A stretch of 64,000 bases of DNA from Fusobacteriaceae bacterium UBA2433 (lineage in GTDB: Bacteria; Fusobacteriota; Fusobacteriia; Fusobacteriales; Fusobacteriaceae). The position numbers and the translations under genes are program-made. This document shows, piece after piece, positions 47,370 to 56,099 of the stretch (position 1 is the first letter of the stretch; every line of letters begins with the position of its first letter). Under the pieces are notes generated by a model that saw only the letters and a program-made list of their open reading frames with translations, was not told where the DNA came from and made no database searches. Location of the stretch: positions 3,309 to 67,308 of the forward strand of contig DDQV01000122.1 in NCBI GenBank assembly GCA_002342785.1, written 5' to 3'.

Positions 47370-48494
47370 CTACTTCTCTTCCTTTATATAATCTCCATCG
47401 TTTAAAGAATATTGCCCTACAACAACTACTTTATTTAATTCTTTTAAATCGGGATTTATTACTTCATAATTTTTTCCATTAGAAACACCTAACTCTACCC
47501 TTTTTTTTCTAGCTACTAACATCTCCTTTGCTTCTTTTTTTTCATTTTCTTCAAAGTCAACTTTTTCTTTATTTATTATAAATATATATGAATATAACTC
47601 CTCGATAATTACCGCTTCCTTAGGAACTAATATCCCCTCTTTTTTCCCAGTATATAGTTCTACCCTAGAAAACATACCTTGTTTATATTTAGAATCTTTA
47701 TTTTTTATCTTTATCTTTACCTCAAATTTTCTAGTAGATAGATCAGCAATTGGATTTATCTCATATAATATTCCTTTTATAGGTTCTAAAGAACCTTCCA
47801 CATAAACGTTAGCTAACGCGCCTATTTTTAATCCAATCACATCTTTAGATGAAACTCCACTTAAAATTCTTAAATTATTATTATCTACTATTTTAAATAA
47901 CGGTAGCTCTTTTTCTATATTTTGATATAATTTTAAATCTAGATTAGCTATTGTCCCATCTATCTTTGCTTTTACAGTAAGATCATTATAATCTTTTTTA
48001 TTTGACAAAAATGATGCCTTAGCCGATCTATATGTTCCCTCACTAGAAGACAATTTATTTTTAATATCTAAGAATTCTTCCTCTGAAATTAATTTTTCAT
48101 CGTAAAGAATTTTATATTTATTATATGTATTTTTTTGTTTATTATAATCTGCTTTAGCTGAAATTAATCTAGCTTCTGAATCCAAATATGCAGATTTTAC
48201 ATCTTGACTTTCAAGTACCAATACTATATCTCCTATCTTTACTTGATCTCCATTTTTATAATTTATTTTTACAACATCAACTCTATTTTTTGTAACTTCT
48301 TCTACCTCGTTTATAGAATCTAAAGACCCTGATGACACTGAAACTTTGTCTATTTCACTTAAAACTGCATCTATTGTCCTTACACTTTTATAATTAATTT
48401 CCTCTTTAACCGAATTAATTTCCTCTTTTTTCCCACAAGCTACCAAACTTAATCCTATAAATAGCATCGCTATTTGTTTTACTATTTTATTCAT
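47370..48494 (-). CDS. RND efflux periplasmic adaptor lipoprotein
   Basis: Membrane-fusion protein of 374 residues. A lipoprotein signal with lipobox LVACGKK places Cys20 at the mature N-terminus, anchoring it in the inner membrane. Two lipoyl half-domains (near GDQVKIGDIVLVLESQDVK and LTVKAKIDGTIANLDL) flank a coiled-coil hairpin (about 100-165), followed by beta-barrel and proximal domains. It bridges the pump and the TolC-like channel. It sits 11 bp upstream of the pump gene. Confidence 0.94.
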   Translation of the reverse strand: MNKIVKQIAMLFIGLSLVACGKKEEINSVKEEINYKSVRTIDAVLSEIDKVSVSSGSLDSINEVEEVTKNRVDVVKINYKNGDQVKIGDIVLVLESQDVKSAYLDSEARLISAKADYNKQKNTYNKYKILYDEKLISEEEFLDIKNKLSSSEGTYRSAKASFLSNKKDYNDLTVKAKIDGTIANLDLKLYQNIEKELPLFKIVDNNNLRILSGVSSKDVIGLKIGALANVYVEGSLEPIKGILYEINPIADLSTRKFEVKIKIKNKDSKYKQGMFSRVELYTGKKEGILVPKEAVIIEELYSYIFIINKEKVDFEENEKKEAKEMLVARKKRVELGVSNGKNYEVINPDLKELNKVVVVGQYSLNDGDYIKEEK

Positions 48495-48560
48495 TTTATC
48501 CTCCCAATATACATTGCATAATTTATAATCTAAAAATATTATCTACTTATATAATTCATT

Positions 48561-49826
48561 TTATTTTAAGTCTTCTAAATATTTTTCATATGCATAGTAA
48601 TAATCCAACTTGTTTTTAATCAGAGATAATTTAATATCATTTAATTGTGTTTCATATATCAAATAATCTGTTATAGATATAATACCTTCATTATATTTTC
48701 TTTTTTGTAGATCATAATTTTCTTGTGTAGCATCTAATTCTGCCTCTCCAGCTTCGATCTTCCCATTTAATTTAACTAATTCAATATAATTAGTTCTAAT
48801 AGTTACTCTTAGGTCATCTAGTGTTTCTCTTTTTGTATTTTCAGATTTTTTAGTTTCATTTTTAGATCTTGCATAAGCATCCCAAGATTTTCCAAAATCA
48901 AATAACATCCAATTAATTTCTACACCAGCAGTCCAATACCATTTATCACTAGAGTCATTCAAATGACGATCTTCAGCACTATAAGATAACTTCGCATTTA
49001 TTTGTGGCAATAAATTTGCTCTAGATAATTTTTCTTGTTTTTCTACTATATCGGTATTTAACTGAGAAATTCTACTCTCCTTATTATTTGAAAGAGCATA
49101 GTTTATATCTGCATCAATATCTATAAGATCTAAATCGTATTTTTCATATTTTAAACTTTTCAATTCTATATCTTGATCTACTGGAAATCCAATAATATTT
49201 TTAAATTGAATGATATATATTTCCCCTTGATTTTGTGCTTCGACTAGATCAGTTTCTATAGATATGACCTTTGTTTTAAGAGGTAGATAATCAGATTTAG
49301 ATATCAGATTTAATTCATATTTTCTCTTTGCTTGATTATATGCACTCTTAACTTCTTCTAAAGATATTTCATATACTTTTATAGCTTCCACTTGAGCTAA
49401 TATTTTTAAATATGCTTCTATAACTTCTAACTTTAGTTGACTCTTACTTTTAGTAAGTTGATATTTCATTAGTTCTTGAGATATCTTAGCAATTTCAATT
49501 CCTGTAATTACTGTTCCACCATTATAAATTGGTTGACTAATTCCAAATACATGATTGAATTTTTGATCACTTTCACTCCCATCCATTAATCCAAGCTCAT
49601 TATCTTTTCCTGTAGCAATATATCCACCACTATAATCTAATTTAGGTGCAGCTGATTTATACCCTTCTAAAACTTGTAGATCAATATTTTCTTGATCAAT
49701 TTTTACATTTTGATATTCATAATTATTTTCATAAGCAATATTTAACGCTTCATTTAAATTTATTTTTTCTGAACCCCATAGGGTAGATGCCATCAATATT
49801 AACATCAAACTTATTACTTTCTTCAT
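48561..49826 (-). CDS. TolC-family outer-membrane efflux channel
   Basis: 421 residues: a signal peptide (MKKVISLMLILMASTLWGS) and two OEP repeats of long helices (KINLNEALNIAYENNYEY and the later ETKKSENTKRETLDDLRV) with beta segments GVEINWMLFDFGKSW and GISQPIYNGGT. It would form the outer-membrane exit duct, showing that the host has an outer membrane. First structural gene after tetR, 27 bp apart. Confidence 0.93.
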   Translation of the reverse strand: MKKVISLMLILMASTLWGSEKINLNEALNIAYENNYEYQNVKIDQENIDLQVLEGYKSAAPKLDYSGGYIATGKDNELGLMDGSESDQKFNHVFGISQPIYNGGTVITGIEIAKISQELMKYQLTKSKSQLKLEVIEAYLKILAQVEAIKVYEISLEEVKSAYNQAKRKYELNLISKSDYLPLKTKVISIETDLVEAQNQGEIYIIQFKNIIGFPVDQDIELKSLKYEKYDLDLIDIDADINYALSNNKESRISQLNTDIVEKQEKLSRANLLPQINAKLSYSAEDRHLNDSSDKWYWTAGVEINWMLFDFGKSWDAYARSKNETKKSENTKRETLDDLRVTIRTNYIELVKLNGKIEAGEAELDATQENYDLQKRKYNEGIISITDYLIYETQLNDIKLSLIKNKLDYYYAYEKYLEDLK

Positions 49827-49852
49827 TTTTTTCTCCTTCTTATCAAAAATAA

Positions 49853-50434
49853 TTAATCTTCATCCTTCAGTCCTATACCTTTACAAAATTTTTCAAAAGA
49901 TTCATTGGATATTTTTTCATTGTAAGGTTCCTTCATAATATAAAAATACTCCCCTGTAAATATACAAGCTCCAATAAAATTTAATATTAACATCAATTCA
50001 TTAGAATTTTTTATACCCTTTTTTTCTATAATTTTTGTAAAAATATCAGATAGAGGTTTATAATGTTTATAAATTTCTATTTTTGTGTCATCACTTATAA
50101 AACTAGAATCACTAAAATAACGACCAAATCTTCTTTTATAAGGATTATTTATTCTCCATATAATTGAATTTTCCCAAATTTTTTTTAATTTTTTTTTAGA
50201 ATTTTTTTCTTCATCTAAATTTTTAAAAAAATAATTTTGCTGTTCTAACTCTATATCTTTATAGACTTCGTTTATCAAAATATCCTTAGTTTTAAAATAA
50301 TTAAATAAAGTTCCTGTAGCAACTCCAGATTCCTTAGCTATCATACTTGTTGGTGTCCCGTGAAATCCTCTCTCTACAAAAAGTTTTAATGACACTTCTA
50401 TTATTTTTTTTCTTTTTTTTCTTTTGTTATCCAT
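49853..50434 (-). CDS. TetR-family repressor of the RND operon
   Basis: 193 residues. The N-terminal HTH shows KKIIEVSLKLFVERGFHG then TSMIAKESGVATGTLFNYFK, the family signature; the C-terminal ligand domain is divergent as expected. It is the first gene of the operon with tolC-, adaptor- and pump-type genes. A perfect 38-bp palindrome containing TGACTGACTAGTCA lies between its promoter and its ATG, so it is very likely autoregulated and represses the whole operon until a ligand binds. Confidence 0.93.
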   Translation of the reverse strand: MDNKRKKRKKIIEVSLKLFVERGFHGTPTSMIAKESGVATGTLFNYFKTKDILINEVYKDIELEQQNYFFKNLDEEKNSKKKLKKIWENSIIWRINNPYKRRFGRYFSDSSFISDDTKIEIYKHYKPLSDIFTKIIEKKGIKNSNELMLILNFIGACIFTGEYFYIMKEPYNEKISNESFEKFCKGIGLKDED

Positions 50435-50440
50435 TTTTCC

Positions 50441-50478
50441 TCCTTATAAAAATGACTGACTAGTCATTTTTATAAGGA
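50441..50478. promoter_or_regulatory. TetR operator, 38-bp palindrome
   Basis: Two perfect 17-base arms (TCCTTATAAAAATGACT and its complement) flank four bases. The core TGACTGACTAGTCA resembles many TetR-family sites. It begins right after the -10 box and covers the transcription start and the ribosome site (AAGGAGG). Confidence 0.88.
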
Positions 50479-50507
50479 AGTATATAACAATATATCTATA
50501 AAGTCAA
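50479..50507 (-). promoter_or_regulatory. Promoter of the tetR-RND operon
   Basis: TTGACT and TATACT with a 17-bp spacer on the minus strand. The -35 ends one base before the stop codon of the HAD hydrolase gene, and the operator follows immediately. Confidence 0.8.
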
Positions 50508-51329
50508 TTACAGGTTCAATGTTTTAACAACTATAAATTTTTCAATCACTGTTTTTAGTGCATGATCATTATGAGATGTAGAAATAAATTTTGAGATATT
50601 TTTAACTTCTATCCTGGCATTTTCCACGGCTACTGGCATACCTACTACCTCTAGCATAGTCATATCATTATATGAATCTCCTACACTTATTATCTCTTCA
50701 GATTTTATTCCTAACTTATGAGCTAACTTTAATAAACTTGCTCCCTTATCTATCCCCTTTTTCATTACTTCTAGAAAAAATGGTTTAGATATGGCTAGAC
50801 TATATTTTCCTTTTAAAAGTTTATTTAATTTTATTTCTACTTCTTTTAAATATTCTGGTTTTTCTAACATAATACATTTTACTACTGGTTCAGTTACAGT
50901 TGATTTAAAACAATCTATCTTTCTATAAGGCATCCCTGTAAGATTGATCTCTACATCTATATATTCACTTTTGGTTTCAGAAGCTATTTCTTCATCTACA
51001 TAGGTAAGTAGTTGAACATTATGTTCCCTAGATAGATCATATATTTTATGAGCATCTTCTACAGTTAATTTTTCTTCTAGCCATATTTTATCTGTTGCAC
51101 ACTCTGTAATTATAGCTCCATTATAACTGAGCATATAACTTTCATATCTATCTAATTCTAATTCCTTAGCAAATGCTTTCATTGCAAAAGTCGGTCTTCC
51201 AGAAGCTAAAACAAATTTTATTCCCATCTTTTGGGCTTTCATTATGGCATTTTTATTTTCGCTAGATATCTTTCCTTCACTATTTAATAACGTATCATCC
51301 ATATCTGTTACAATCATCTTATATTTCAT
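50508..51329 (-). CDS. Cof-type HAD-superfamily hydrolase
   Basis: 273 residues. HAD motif I is VTDMDDTLLNSEG near the N-terminus with both nucleophile Asp residues, motif II LASGRPT, motif III Lys in the KGIDKGASLLKLAH region and motif IV GDSYNDMTMLEVVGMPVAVENA. A C2-type cap lies between motifs II and III, as in Cof/YidA phosphatases that act on sugar phosphates or flavin cofactors. ATG at 51329 follows GAGGTG; a GTG three codons earlier overlaps that site. Substrate unknown. Confidence 0.93.
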   Translation of the reverse strand: MKYKMIVTDMDDTLLNSEGKISSENKNAIMKAQKMGIKFVLASGRPTFAMKAFAKELELDRYESYMLSYNGAIITECATDKIWLEEKLTVEDAHKIYDLSREHNVQLLTYVDEEIASETKSEYIDVEINLTGMPYRKIDCFKSTVTEPVVKCIMLEKPEYLKEVEIKLNKLLKGKYSLAISKPFFLEVMKKGIDKGASLLKLAHKLGIKSEEIISVGDSYNDMTMLEVVGMPVAVENARIEVKNISKFISTSHNDHALKTVIEKFIVVKTLNL

Positions 51330-51516
51330 ATCTTTCACCTCATTTTATATTTTTTTCTTAAATTTATAATATCATAAAATTTTAATCTTATTTTTTTATA
51401 ATTAACTTATAAATTTGAAAATCAATTTATTATTATAATTTATGTATAAATAAAATCTAAATAAAAAAAATTTTAATAATAATAATATCTATAATAAATC
51501 CATAATAAATTTATGT

Positions 51517-51557
51517 AAAAACCCCTTCTAAATTAGCTAAGCTAATTTAAAAGGGGT
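51517..51557 (-). terminator. Terminator after rnpB
   Basis: ACCCCTT/AAGGGGT with an inner TAAATTAGCT/AGCTAATTTA stem ends in TTTTT on the minus strand, just beyond the 3' end of the RNase P RNA. Confidence 0.85.
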
Positions 51558-51572
51558 TAATTTTATGATAAA

Positions 51573-51921
51573 TAGGTGTTAGGATACGCCGGGTTTTGTC
51601 GTTGGTCAATCATTTATCTAGGCCTATAATTGCTTATAGGCTCAAGCGACACACCTAAAAATCGAGACGGGCAGTCTCATAATGATCTTTCTTCGGTCTT
51701 GCTCCAGAAGGGGTTTACCAAGCTACAATAGTTTCCTATCATACTGGTGGGCTCTTACCCCACCTTTTCACCCTTACCTATAAAACAAATTTATAGGCGG
51801 TCTATTTTCTGTGGCACTTTCCTTAAGGTTTCCCTCAGCAGCCGTTAGCTACCTTCATTGCCCTGTGGAGCCCGGACGTTCCTCCCCTGGATCTCTCCAG
51901 CAGCAACTGACTCTAACACCT
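51573..51921 (-). ncRNA. rnpB: RNase P RNA (type A)
   Basis: Catalytic RNA that matures tRNA 5' ends. The ends AGGTGTTAGAG and CCTAACACCT form stem P1. The 5' P4 region GAGGAACGTCCGGGCTCC (minus strand, about 51867-51885), the CCACAGAAAATAGACCGCC block and the P12-13 segment GGTGGGGTAAGAGCCCACC are all diagnostic. About 349 bases. Its 5' end touches the stop codon of the upstream gene by two bases, so it is processed from, or initiated within, that transcript. Confidence 0.96.
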
Positions 51922-52489
51922 AATTATTAATATTTTTTTTCTTACTCTTTTTTATTCCACCAATCTTTATAAACTTTAAGGTTATAAAAATAGCTATGGC
52001 CATAAATATCAAGATCAATAATCCTGCATATTTATTATCAATAAAAGCTTTCTTTACTTCTTTTTTTTGAATCTCTTGTTTATCTACCTCTATATTCTCT
52101 ACAATTTTTTCCGATACATTAAAAACACTTAAAATAAAACTTTTATATTCTTTTTTTACTATTGCTTCCTCTCCTTCAATCAATAAGTTATCGATCTCTT
52201 CTTCATAAGCACTAGTATCTATATCTTGAGTAAATTTTAATTTTACATTAATATCATTTTTTCCATCTGGAATTATATCTAAGATTATTGTTTTTTCAAC
52301 AATACCCTTTTCATCCATTTTTCTACCAAGGTTTACATGATACACTATATCTCCATTTTTTTCAATCTCTGATAATTTTTTTTCAATTTCTTGTTTCTCT
52401 TCTATAGTTAAATAATTTCCACTATCATTGACCTGTCCAAAGGAAAATGTAAATATTATAAGAAGTAAAAATATTATTCTTTTTATCAT
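51920..52489 (-). CDS. TPM-domain-like membrane protein (hypothetical)
   Basis: 189 residues: signal peptide (FLLLIIFTFSFGQ), an extracytoplasmic domain whose start YLTIEEKQEIEKKLSEIEK resembles TPM domains of YgcG-type proteins, and a single membrane helix (YAGLLILIFMAIAIFITLKF) before a basic tail. The enzymatic role of TPM domains is debated, and this match is by eye only. It lies between the Nif3-like gene (15 bp upstream) and rnpB, whose 5' end overlaps its stop codon. Confidence 0.6.
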   Translation of the reverse strand: MIKRIIFLLLIIFTFSFGQVNDSGNYLTIEEKQEIEKKLSEIEKNGDIVYHVNLGRKMDEKGIVEKTIILDIIPDGKNDINVKLKFTQDIDTSAYEEEIDNLLIEGEEAIVKKEYKSFILSVFNVSEKIVENIEVDKQEIQKKEVKKAFIDNKYAGLLILIFMAIAIFITLKFIKIGGIKKSKKKNINN

Positions 52490-52504
52490 AGGATCCTCCT
52501 AATT

Positions 52505-53548
52505 TTATAAATTCTTAAATACTGGCTGATCATTGTAGACTATTACCTCTAGATCATTACAATATCTTTTTATTATATCGGTAAAGAAATGTTCACTTTC
52601 ATAATGTCCAATATCAAAGATAGAAATTTCCATTTCCCTAGCATCTAAAGCTTCATGATATTTTATATCACCTGTTATAAAAAGATCAACACCTATTTTT
52701 TCTACTTTGCTTAAAAAACTAGCTCCTCCACCATTTACTACAGCTATTTTTTTTATTTTTTTATCCAATTCACCTACCACTCTTATATTATTTAGAGATA
52801 GTTTTTCTTTTACCAATTCTAAGTAACTCCCTAACTCCATCTCTTCAGATAAATCATATATCCTTCCTAATCCGCCTAAAGAAATTTTATTTTCCGTTTT
52901 TATCATCTCATAAGTTATTTCTTCATAAGGTTGAATCTTTTTTATTTCATTCAAAAGATTAGATAGTTTCCCTTTTTCTCCTAAAACATTTATTTTCTTA
53001 TTTTTATCTACAAATTTTTCTTTTTCAAAATTTTCTGAAGAATTTGAAGTATAATATACATTCTCATATCCATTATACTCCAATCCAAATTTTTCTATTT
53101 TCGATTTTAATTTTTCTGTAAACTCTTCTTTTACACAAACTGATAATAAATATATATCCATATATTTTTCTTCTAAAATTTTAGAAGTTTTAACTCCCAA
53201 TTTTTCGGTTATATATTGATTTAATCCTTCTTTAGCAGAATCTAAATTAGTATGCATAGAGTATACAGCAATCTTATTTTCAATTATTTTTAAAAGTTTT
53301 TTTCCTATAAAATTTTTAGAAGTAATATTTTTTATTCCACTAAATATAATTGGATGATGAGTTATAATTAAATTTACTTTATTTTCTATAGCATGATCAA
53401 TTATTTTTTCTGTAGCATCTAAAGATATTTGTACCTTTGTTATTTCTCTATTTTCATCTCCAACTAAAAGCCCTATATTATCCCAAGATTCTGCTATGTC
53501 TTTAGGAAAAATTTTTTCTAATTTTTTTGTTAAAGTTTTAATTTTCAT
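52505..53548 (-). CDS. Nif3-like dinuclear metal-centre protein
   Basis: 347 residues of the NIF3/YqfO/YbgI family, the longer YqfO-type with a central inserted domain (about 125-220). Metal ligands are in ITHHPIIFSG and MHTNLDSA near the front and in FDIGHYESEHFF near the end. The family GTP cyclohydrolase-like annotation is historical; function is unsettled. The ATG at 53548 overlaps the end of the sigma-factor gene by 11 bp, which decides the start over one at 53569 and implies translational coupling, as with rpoD-yqfN-yqfO in Bacillus. Confidence 0.92.
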   Translation of the reverse strand: MKIKTLTKKLEKIFPKDIAESWDNIGLLVGDENREITKVQISLDATEKIIDHAIENKVNLIITHHPIIFSGIKNITSKNFIGKKLLKIIENKIAVYSMHTNLDSAKEGLNQYITEKLGVKTSKILEEKYMDIYLLSVCVKEEFTEKLKSKIEKFGLEYNGYENVYYTSNSSENFEKEKFVDKNKKINVLGEKGKLSNLLNEIKKIQPYEEITYEMIKTENKISLGGLGRIYDLSEEMELGSYLELVKEKLSLNNIRVVGELDKKIKKIAVVNGGGASFLSKVEKIGVDLFITGDIKYHEALDAREMEISIFDIGHYESEHFFTDIIKRYCNDLEVIVYNDQPVFKNL

Positions 53549-54506
53549 CGATCCATTCCTTCTTTCCATTATATTTTAATTTAATCATAAGTTTATCTAT
53601 TTTTAATTTTACCTTTGATGGTTCAATATCTAAGATCTTTCCAATCTCTTCAAAATATTGTCTCTTCCCACTAAGTCCATAGTATAGATCAAGGATCTCT
53701 ATCTCTTTTACCTTAAATTTATTAGCTAAATTAGAAACTGACATAATTTTTTCTATCCTTTTTAATTCTATGTCTACTTCAACAATACTATTATATACTT
53801 TCGCATCTTCTTTGTCCTCTTCTTTTATTAAAAATCCATAATCATTAATTTTTTGTAAATTTTCAAATTCTTCTATATTCATATTTAAAACTTTTTTTAT
53901 ATTTTCTATTTCAGATTCATCTATCTCTAAATTATTAATTTTATTTTCAGATTTATATATTTCTACTTTCATATTTTTTAGATAAGTCATTATCGGTGAT
54001 TTTAACTCTTCTACAACTAATTTATTACTTTGAATCATCTCATACTTTATCCAAAATTCCATATATTCTAAAAAATCCATAGGGCAATCTAAATCATAGT
54101 TATCTATAGCCTTTACTATTCCCATTATTCCTTCTTGAACTAGCTCTAAATAACTTGTTCCTGTTTTAGAATAATAAAGTGCTATTTTAGCTACTAATTT
54201 TAATGATTTCTCCATTAAAATTTCTCTAGAAGAGGTATTTCCATCTTTTATACCTTTTATTAAATCTAATATTTCTTCTTTCTTTAGAGTTTTTATTGAA
54301 GATAATTCCCTTAAATAATTTTCTACTGTATTTTCATAGAAACTTCCTATATTTTTCATGTTAAATTTTTCAACTCTTCCATTAATTTCATCTATTTTTT
54401 TCCCTTCTAAATTTAAGATTATATCTTTAAATTCATTTATAGTGGAATTTTCTACCATTAATTCAAAACTTCTCATATCTATTTTATTTTCTATATTTAT
54501 TTTCAT
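53538..54506 (-). CDS. Divergent sigma-70-family factor
   Basis: 322 residues. A region 1.2-like stretch (NTVENYLRELSSIK, about 60), region 2 (LVAKIALYYSKTGTSYLELVQEGIMGIVKAIDNYD) and region 4.2 (YFEEIGKILDIEPSKVKLKIDKLM) are recognisable. The promoter-melting and -10 part is unusual: the canonical [13 protein letters not shown] reads FLEYMEFWIKYEMI. The true housekeeping RpoD is at 58.1-59.3 kb, so this is an alternative or degenerate factor. Coupled to the Nif3-like gene; that position is often beside rpoD in other bacteria, suggesting an old duplication. Confidence 0.78.
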   Translation of the reverse strand: MKINIENKIDMRSFELMVENSTINEFKDIILNLEGKKIDEINGRVEKFNMKNIGSFYENTVENYLRELSSIKTLKKEEILDLIKGIKDGNTSSREILMEKSLKLVAKIALYYSKTGTSYLELVQEGIMGIVKAIDNYDLDCPMDFLEYMEFWIKYEMIQSNKLVVEELKSPIMTYLKNMKVEIYKSENKINNLEIDESEIENIKKVLNMNIEEFENLQKINDYGFLIKEEDKEDAKVYNSIVEVDIELKRIEKIMSVSNLANKFKVKEIEILDLYYGLSGKRQYFEEIGKILDIEPSKVKLKIDKLMIKLKYNGKKEWIDEN

Positions 54507-54589
54507 TTCATCAACCCCAAATATATTTTTTTATTACTATACATAATACCAAAGTTTTAAAACTCTTTCAATGAATTTTAAATTAAAAT

Positions 54590-54622
54590 AAGGAACAGCC
54601 CCATAAGAACCGTCCCTTAGTA
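54590..54622 (-). repeat. GGGACGGTTC/GGGCTGTTCC hairpin, REP-like
   Basis: Minus strand AAGGGACGGTTC and GGGCTGTTCCTT pair with G-U tolerance and are followed by ATTTT. It may terminate the serine-dehydratase transcript. The sequence resembles the agggacggttct-type palindromes scattered in clostridial and related genomes; origin unproven. Confidence 0.5.
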
Positions 54623-54664
54623 AATCAAATATCTAAAAATTTATTTTGATAATTAAATATCCAA

Positions 54665-55873
54665 TTAACATTTTGCATTAAAATCAAATTTCGCTAATCC
54701 ACCTAACGATGTTTCCTTATATTCACACTTCATATCTAAACCAGTTTGCTTCATTGTAAGTACTACATTATCAAAACTAACACTATGATGACCATCTGTA
54801 AATAGAGAATAATTTGCTGCATCTAGAGCTCTAACTGCTGCTGCTGCATTTCTTTCAATACACGGAATTTGTACATATCCACCAACTGGATCACAAGTGA
54901 GACCTAAGTGATGTTCTAATGCCATCTCTGCTGCATATTCTATTTGATCTAAAGATCCTCCTAAAATAAAAGCCGCCATTCCTGCTGCCATTGCACATCC
55001 TGCTCCCACTTCCGCTTGGCACCCACCTTCTGCTCCAGATATAGTTGCATTTTCTTTAATTAAATTTCCAATCAATCCCGCTATGGCAAGACCTCTTAAA
55101 GTTTCTTCCATAGATAGATCATATTCCTCTTTTAGGGCATATAATAATCCTGGAATAATACCTGCTGCACCACATGTAGGAGCTGTGACTACTCTTCCTC
55201 CTCCTCCATTTTCTTCTGAAACTGCCAATGTATAAGCAAATATTTTTCCTAAATAACCATTTCTTAGATCATCTCTTCTGGCTTTTCTGTAAAACATCTG
55301 AGCTTTTCTTGGATATTTAAGAGTCCCTGGTAATACTCCAGTTTTTGAAAGTCCTGTTTTTACAGATTGTTCCATCGCTTCCCAAATTTTTTCTAAAAAT
55401 GCCCAAATAGAAGGATCTTCCATCTCTACTACATATTCCCATAATTCTTTCTGATTGCTTTTACACCATTTTATTACCCCATCCATAGTTGTCAGTGGAT
55501 AAACTTTATTTGTGCCACCTCTAGATTCACCGTCTTCTACAATAGTTCCTCCTCCTACAGAAAATACTAACCATTCTTTTGTTTTATTTCCATCTTTATC
55601 TTTTGCTATAAATTTCATTCCATTTGTATGGAATTCATGAACAAATTCCGGCATCCAAATTATCTCGGTAATTTTTGGTTTTAAAGTTTCTTCTATTACC
55701 CAGTCTGTTAAATGACCTTTTCCTGTCGCTGCCAATGAACCATACAATTCTACTTTGAAACTATCTGCATCAGGATTTTCCATTTTAAATTTTTTTGCTG
55801 CTCTTTCTGGTCCCATAGTATGAGAACTAGACGGTCCATTCCCTATCTTAAATAATTCCTTCAACGAATCCAT
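54665..55873 (-). CDS. sdaA: L-serine dehydratase, iron-sulfur, single chain
   Basis: Converts L-serine to pyruvate and ammonia using a [4Fe-4S] cluster. 402 residues combine the beta-like front (GPSSSHTMGPERAA) with the alpha-like catalytic part (APTCGAAGIIPG, GGCQAEVGAGCAMAAG, LTCDPVGGYVQIPCIERN), which supplies the cluster Cys residues. Somewhat shorter than the roughly 455 of E. coli SdaA. It lies 226 bp after an EIIC-like permease gene, with a weak hairpin (56054-56080) between. Both are probably controlled by the divergent XRE-cupin regulator. Confidence 0.95.
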   Translation of the reverse strand: MDSLKELFKIGNGPSSSHTMGPERAAKKFKMENPDADSFKVELYGSLAATGKGHLTDWVIEETLKPKITEIIWMPEFVHEFHTNGMKFIAKDKDGNKTKEWLVFSVGGGTIVEDGESRGGTNKVYPLTTMDGVIKWCKSNQKELWEYVVEMEDPSIWAFLEKIWEAMEQSVKTGLSKTGVLPGTLKYPRKAQMFYRKARRDDLRNGYLGKIFAYTLAVSEENGGGGRVVTAPTCGAAGIIPGLLYALKEEYDLSMEETLRGLAIAGLIGNLIKENATISGAEGGCQAEVGAGCAMAAGMAAFILGGSLDQIEYAAEMALEHHLGLTCDPVGGYVQIPCIERNAAAAVRALDAANYSLFTDGHHSVSFDNVVLTMKQTGLDMKCEYKETSLGGLAKFDFNAKC

Positions 55874-56053
55874 AACTGTTTCCTCCTAATTTTTTATTAA
55901 ACTTCAAATAATTCAATAAAATAATTTTTTTTACACTATATTATAACATACTTTTTATTCTTTACAAATTATATTGTAAAATTCATTTATGAATATGTAC
56001 TCTTATAATTCTTTAGAAACTAAAATAGTTCATAATTCAGTTTTAACAATATA

Positions 56054-56080
56054 AATAGATTTAGAAAAAATCCTAAATCT
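56054..56080 (-). terminator. Weak terminator between EIIC and serine dehydratase genes
   Basis: AGATTTAG and CTAAATCT form a hairpin with only a broken T tract (ATTTATATT) behind it on the minus strand. It may attenuate rather than stop transcription into the dehydratase gene. Confidence 0.5.
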
Positions 56081-56099
56081 ATCATTATTTTATATTTTT

